From the NCBI GenBank assembly GCA_900618065.1, contig UYIL01000003.1:2170001-2234000 (forward strand): a stretch of DNA of 64,000 bases, given 5' to 3'. The position numbers and the translations under genes were made by a program. The notes beneath the pieces were generated by a model. That model had not been told where the DNA came from and did not search any database. It worked only from the letters and a program-made list of their open reading frames with translations. This document shows, in pieces, positions 60,605 to 64,000 of this stretch. The first letter of the stretch is position 1, and the number at the start of each line of letters is the position of its first letter. The stretch comes from Streptococcus thermophilus (GTDB taxonomy: Bacteria > Actinomycetota > Actinomycetes > Mycobacteriales > Mycobacteriaceae).

Positions 60605-63139
60605 ATGAACCTTTACGAGCTCAACTACAAAGCCCTCGACCTGAGCGAGAAGTCCTCCGCCGGCATGCCCGATGCCGACTACCTCGCCGAGATCGACCCT
60701 CTGATCGCTCTGATGACCCAAGGCGGCCTAGCCGCGGGCGAGGAGCTGGCGTACCGCACCCGCATCGACGCGATGTTTGCGCGCGCAGCCCACGACCCGG
60801 TCGGTTCTCTGGACGAGCTCAAGGATCTTTTCGCGCTGCACAAGAGCGACCCGGAGCGCTTCCGCGCGCACCACTACGCCTCCGCCGCCACGACGGATCC
60901 GTCCCAGCCGCTCGACAAGGACGGCGACCCCCTGCCGAATCTGTTCCGGAATTTCCTCGACTTCATCATCGCCCGCATCCCGTACCAGGACGATGGGACC
61001 GTCGAGAAGTCGGAAGAGGCGCTCGCTTTCGCCGAAGAAGTCTTCGACGACCCGGACGACATCCTCAACCTGAGAATCGCCCACCACCAAAACCGCAACG
61101 AAAGCGAGCGGGTTGTCCCCTTGTTGGAGGGGTATGTGCCGGGGGCGGGGGACGTCGATAAGCTGGGGCCTGAGAAGTGGATGCGGCGCCACGACATCGC
61201 AGCCATGGCCTACCTCGAGCAAGGCATGTTCGACGAATGCGACGAGATCGTCGACATCATGGTCGACTCCGGAGTAGTCACCGCTGGGCAGCCGGCAGCG
61301 ATGGTCGCCGAAACGCTGTGCCCGCTTGCCTCCCACATCGACTACGAAAAGTCCGTTCAGCGCGCACGCATGGTGCTGCAGCTCGCCGTCGCCGACCAGG
61401 TCCAGACCGAGGCAGTCATTCAAACCGCGACCTTCCTGCTCCTCGGCGGCCTGACTGACGAAGCTTTCGCGCTGGTCAGCGCCACCGAACCGTTCATCAG
61501 CGACACCAGCGATGCCGCCGGAGAGCTGTTCATCTTCTTCCGCGCCGCCGCAGAGAACGGGCACGGTGAACGCGCCATGGTGCGCTACACCTCGCCGCGG
61601 TGGCAACGCGAACTGGGCGTCGGCTCGAACCCGACAGCTGCCGCACTCGCCGAAGATTTCGGCCGCGTGGTCCTACGCGAGGCCGCAGAAGGCGACGCCC
61701 GCAACGGCAACGACTTCTGGTCCCGTTACTACAACGAGCGCCACCACGTGCCCACTCTGGACCCGGATCACTTCGAAGACACTGCCATCTCCAAACTTGA
61801 GGACGACTCCCCGCACAACGTCTGCTTCCACCCCGTCAACGCCGAGTATGACCCAGAGTTGGTCACCTACGCGAAAACCCGCATCGACGGAAGCTACGAC
61901 GGATCCCAATACCCCACCCGAGCCGACGCCGATCCGCGGATGAACGAAATCCGCAGCCGCGAGCCGCAGTCCATGGACGACGTCACCCAAATGTTCCGGG
62001 ACATGATGGCTCTCGCGCAGGACCCTACCGTCGACACGCAGTTGCGCAGCGCCATCGAGATCAACCTCCTCATGGAGGGATTGTTCCCGGGGGAGTACGT
62101 GGGGGATGTGGCCAAGCATGCACTGCCGTTTGTGGCGTCGTTCGACCCGGAAACGGCCATTGAGAAGACCTGCGGCCTGCTCGCCCGGCTGATTGAGCTT
62201 GACGAGGAGAACTCCGGCCGCGCCCACGAACTCCTCGATTTCGCTGTCTCACTCGCCGCCGCAGAAACGATTTCCTACCCGCTGCTGCGCGATCTGACTT
62301 CCGCCGCGATCCAAACGGGGCGCCAGGTGGACGCCATCGCGATGATCGACAAGGCGCTGACTGAACAGCGCGTCAACCCTGATGTCGTGGACGATCCAGA
62401 TGCTGCAGAAGTCATGCTGCGGCCGCTCAAGGGGATCCGGCTCGCACGCCTGGGCAGTGAACTACGCGGCGCGCAAGACATCCTCAGGGCCGCCTTCCTC
62501 GCTGAACGCACAGGCGACATCACGCAGCACGTGGTGCTTATCGGCACCGCGCTCAACGTGCTTATCGACGCTCAACTCACCTCCCCCGCCGAAAACCTCG
62601 CCGGCACCGCCGACCACCTCCTGAACACCACCGAAGACACGGCAGAACCGTGGGCCCGGCTCGAAGCCGCAGCGGCAATGGCACGCTTTATCACCCGCAC
62701 CGGCGACGACTTCTTCGCCCAAGAATGGCCCGCCACCAGTCAGCGCTTCCAGTCCCTCACCGAGGAGGTCCTACGCCACGACGAGGACGCCCCCCAACTC
62801 CTCGTGAAAACCTACGACTGGATCTCCGACCTGGTAGAACTACTCAGCAGCACCGGCCGCCACGACGAATCCATCGCGCTGAGCACCTGGGCAATCCCCG
62901 TCCTTACCGAGGTGGGAAACCCTGTGGTGGCGACGCTCATCCGCGGCCGCAACGCCTTCGCCCTCGGCAGCGCCGGCCACCACGACGAAGCAGTGCTGGT
63001 CTTCGAGAACGTCTGGGAGCGCGCCCGCGACATCGACCGCTCCGACCTGATGCTCTGGGTGGAACTCCACCTCGACGAGTTCAGCGACCGCACCAGAGTG
63101 CCCGCCTACTCCGACCTGCTCGCCCGCCTGCGCGGCTAA
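60605..63139 (+). CDS. Large helical repeat protein of unknown function
   Basis: 844 residues, strongly acidic and mostly alpha-helical with paired helices of ~30-40 residues, like TPR solenoids ('DIAAMAYLEQGMFDECDEIV', 'IQTATFLLLGGLTDEAFALV'). No signal peptide, membrane segment or catalytic motif is visible. It follows mutY by 40 bp but has its own leaderless-type promoter (TAGCAT at 60592-60597, seven bases before the ATG). I do not recognise the family; a scaffold or chaperone-like function would fit but is guesswork. CGTCGATAAGC copies lie at 61153-61163 and 62560-62570. Confidence 0.82.
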   Translation: MNLYELNYKALDLSEKSSAGMPDADYLAEIDPLIALMTQGGLAAGEELAYRTRIDAMFARAAHDPVGSLDELKDLFALHKSDPERFRAHHYASAATTDPSQPLDKDGDPLPNLFRNFLDFIIARIPYQDDGTVEKSEEALAFAEEVFDDPDDILNLRIAHHQNRNESERVVPLLEGYVPGAGDVDKLGPEKWMRRHDIAAMAYLEQGMFDECDEIVDIMVDSGVVTAGQPAAMVAETLCPLASHIDYEKSVQRARMVLQLAVADQVQTEAVIQTATFLLLGGLTDEAFALVSATEPFISDTSDAAGELFIFFRAAAENGHGERAMVRYTSPRWQRELGVGSNPTAAALAEDFGRVVLREAAEGDARNGNDFWSRYYNERHHVPTLDPDHFEDTAISKLEDDSPHNVCFHPVNAEYDPELVTYAKTRIDGSYDGSQYPTRADADPRMNEIRSREPQSMDDVTQMFRDMMALAQDPTVDTQLRSAIEINLLMEGLFPGEYVGDVAKHALPFVASFDPETAIEKTCGLLARLIELDEENSGRAHELLDFAVSLAAAETISYPLLRDLTSAAIQTGRQVDAIAMIDKALTEQRVNPDVVDDPDAAEVMLRPLKGIRLARLGSELRGAQDILRAAFLAERTGDITQHVVLIGTALNVLIDAQLTSPAENLAGTADHLLNTTEDTAEPWARLEAAAAMARFITRTGDDFFAQEWPATSQRFQSLTEEVLRHDEDAPQLLVKTYDWISDLVELLSSTGRHDESIALSTWAIPVLTEVGNPVVATLIRGRNAFALGSAGHHDEAVLVFENVWERARDIDRSDLMLWVELHLDEFSDRTRVPAYSDLLARLRG

Positions 63140-63186
63140 GCCGGCTGAAACCAGCTGAAGCCAGCCGCAGCCAGCCGCATCTCGAT

Positions 63187-63203
63187 CCCGCAGCATCTGC
63201 GGG
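63187..63203. terminator. Short hairpin between the 844-residue gene and DUF4236 gene
   Basis: CCCGCAG/CTGCGGG with a CAT loop, between two convergent genes. The preceding bases 63150-63180 contain AGCCAGCCGC in tandem. Confidence 0.5.
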
Positions 63204-63211
63204 CTAGGGCT

Positions 63212-63382
63212 CTATTTCCAGCGGCCGCGGTAGCTCAGGCCGCCCGGCAGGTTGACCCACACGCCGCCGCGCGAGTTCACGGTGACCGGCCCGATCTTCT
63301 TGGACACCGACGCGCCCGAGCCCGACGTGTTCACCCAGGTGTTCTTGTTCAGCTTCTTTTTGCCACGGTACGTGAATCCCAT
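63212..63382 (-). CDS. Small DUF4236-like protein
   Basis: A 56-residue frame on the minus strand. It starts 'MGFTYRGKKKLNKNTWVNTS', has 'VSKKIGPVTVNSRGGVWVNL' and ends 'GGLSYRGRWK'. This alternation of short beta-strands around Gly and the 'GLSYR' end match the DUF4236 pattern, whose members usually begin 'MGFRFR'. It is very basic. Function unknown; the family is often found at the N-terminus of larger proteins, here it stands alone. No Shine-Dalgarno is obvious. Confidence 0.7.
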   Translation of the reverse strand: MGFTYRGKKKLNKNTWVNTSGSGASVSKKIGPVTVNSRGGVWVNLPGGLSYRGRWK

Positions 63383-63625
63383 GGGACAAGATCGTACGAG
63401 ATGTCGTGGCCGTCGCGGCCGTCAACCCGCACTATTCTCCAGAACTCAAGCAGGTGAAGCTAGGGCCTGGCTCGAATTCCGTTCCGTCCACCTGCCCGAA
63501 TCTTCCTCTGGGGCGGGCATTGGCCACGTCGCGCCCGCTATCAGCGAGAGCGGCCACATGCCCGCGAGGATGAGCGCGCGTTTCGTTCTGAGCTAACCGT
63601 TTCGGGGGAGGGTGTGGCCGGGGCG

Positions 63626-63714
63626 CAGATATAGTTTGCACCCGGCCGTCGCTAGGCGCCTAAAACCTCAGGTCATTCTCCCTTGCCGTAGCACGGATGC
63701 AATCTATATCTTGC
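63626..63714. repeat. Long imperfect inverted repeat in intergenic region
   Basis: The left arm (63626-63646) contains AGATATAGTTTGCA and the right arm (63694-63714) contains TGCAATCTATATCT, matching in 13 of 14 bases when inverted, with flanking GC-rich matches. The arms are 47 bp apart. No gene is visible in 63383-63810; the repeat may be an operator pair, a transcript hairpin or a remnant of a mobile element. Confidence 0.55.
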
Positions 63715-63732
63715 GCGCCGTGCACCGACGGC

Positions 63733-63778
63733 AAAACCCGCGCTCCCTCTCGTCGCGTGAGGGCAAGCGCGGGTTTTT
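63733..63778. terminator. Bidirectional rho-independent terminator
   Basis: AAAACCCGCGCT pairs with AGCGCGGGTTTT around an inner CCCTC/GAGGG stem, with T-runs on both strands. It terminates the minus-strand gene entering from the window's right edge. Confidence 0.85.
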
Positions 63779-63810
63779 CGGCTCGGGCTGGCAGCCCGAT
63801 GGTTTACGGG

Positions 63811-64000
63811 CTAGGCCTTTTCGCCGTCACCGTCGGACAGGTCGTCTGGGTCCGGGCCGTCGGTGTTGTCGGGGCCGTCGGTGTTGTCGGGGCCGTCGAT
63901 GTCGTCAGTGCCGTCGGCGTTGCCGCCGTCATCGATGTCGTCGCCGTCATCGCCGTCGCGACCGTCACGCGGGCGATCGAGCAGCGCGGTGCCAGGGGCG
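63811..64000 (-). CDS. C-terminal acidic tail of a gene continuing beyond the window
   Basis: An open minus-strand frame reaches the window end. The visible ~62 residues begin 'APGTALLDRPRDGRDGDDGD' and are dominated by Asp and Gly, with the hexapeptide GPDNTD twice in tandem, ending 'DGDGEKA'. The main domain is outside the window. Remembered C. glutamicum gene order would place clpC near here, but the tail itself does not show it. Confidence 0.65.
   Translation of the reverse strand, partial: APGTALLDRPRDGRDGDDGDDIDDGGNADGTDDIDGPDNTDGPDNTDGPDPDDLSDGDGEKA
63854..63907 (-). repeat. 18-bp tandem repeat coding for GPDNTD
   Basis: GGGCCGTCGGTGTTGTCG occurs at 63854-63871 and 63872-63889, and a diverged third unit at 63890-63907. 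It keeps the reading frame of the acidic tail, so the copy number can vary by slippage without breaking the protein. Confidence 0.75.

Larger units (their letters stand above)
4504..62570. repeat. Iterated 11-mer CGTCGATAAGC, 24 dispersed copies
   Basis: Plus-strand copies have the inner GTCGATAAGC at 4505, 16110, 17866, 19906, 39232, 42622, 43533, 47566, 51978, 53955, 57119, 60016 and 61154. Minus-strand copies (GCTTATCGAC on the plus strand) start at 15746, 16900, 18846, 26884, 33294, 40736, 48240, 52967, 55950, 57876 and 62560. In all 24 the base before GTC is C. Twenty-two lie in genes and two (43533, 52967) between genes. Counted by eye, so a few copies could have been missed. Confidence 0.85.

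Noticed and set aside
63252..63641. Short frames on both strands beside the DUF4236 gene (63252-63596 plus, 63432-63641 minus)
   Set aside because: No start signals, no domain pattern and low-complexity composition; treated as non-coding.
63854..63907. Tandem repeats as a CRISPR array
   Set aside because: Units are contiguous without spacers and keep a coding frame.

Overview
The window looks like a chromosomal segment of a Corynebacterium or very close relative. The evidence is high GC content, mycothiol synthesis (mshD), a C50-carotenoid cluster with split lycopene cyclases, CarD/RadA/DisA, 13E12-type HNH and DUF3073 proteins, and a gene order that, from memory, follows the C. glutamicum chromosome from the purine genes through phoR/phoS, thrE, otsA/otsB, a LacI regulator, rlmB, cysS, ispF/ispD, carD, radA, disA, carbonic anhydrase and mutY. 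Almost everything is core chromosome. The one clearly foreign-looking piece is a short, visibly more AT-rich block at about 24.5-25.7 kb.

Layout. 0-7 kb: the end of a maltokinase-cap-like protein, then a minus-strand carotenoid operon (GT2 glycosyltransferase, crtB, crtI, crtYe, crtYf, crtEb) followed by an acyl-CoA ligase. 7-9 kb: tRNA-Lys, succinyl-CoA:acetate CoA-transferase (cat), dusB. 10-15.3 kb: phosphate uptake, with phoU facing pstSCAB and a PHO-box-like 11-bp repeat upstream of pstS. 15.3-20.2 kb: mshD, an LmeA-like protein, a nitrobindin-like protein, pabC, ygfZ, DUF3073. 20.3-29.1 kb: purM/purF with an SCP-like gene, a double-hotdog thioesterase, the RelA/SpoT-type synthetase plus a 78-residue partner, then purSQL. 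29.2-31.8 kb: a zinc-type ABC transporter behind a Zur-like operator. 31.8-39.4 kb: DUF2334, ptrB, purC, a lipoprotein, purB, purD. 39.4-42.4 kb: a HIT protein and the PhoS/PhoR two-component system, whose promoter carries two arrays of three 11-bp repeats. 42.4-45.5 kb: 13E12-type HNH protein, tRNA-Thr, thrE. 45.5-50.6 kb: a lysine-tailed basic protein, otsA-lipoprotein-otsB (trehalose), a LacI regulator and a secreted-type esterase. 50.6-58.2 kb: rlmB, cysS, ispF, ispD, carD, an LpqE-like lipoprotein, radA, disA. 58.2-64 kb: a membrane-anchored protein, carbonic anhydrase, mutY, an 844-residue unknown protein, a small DUF4236 gene and the acidic C-terminus of a gene running off the window.

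How the parts work together. Purine synthesis is spread over four nearby units (purF-purM, purSQL, purC, purB/purD). The phosphate system has its transporter, PhoU and probable two-component regulator in the same window. Many genes have a TANNNT hexamer 6-8 nt before the start codon and no Shine-Dalgarno, as expected for leaderless transcripts, and several divergent pairs share only 12-31 bp.

The most unusual observation is at DNA level. The 11-mer CGTCGATAAGC occurs 24 times on the two strands, in five reading frames and in two intergenic positions, where roughly 0.03 copies would be expected by chance. It behaves like an uptake-signal, Chi-like or other genome-wide recognition sequence, and I know of no description of it.
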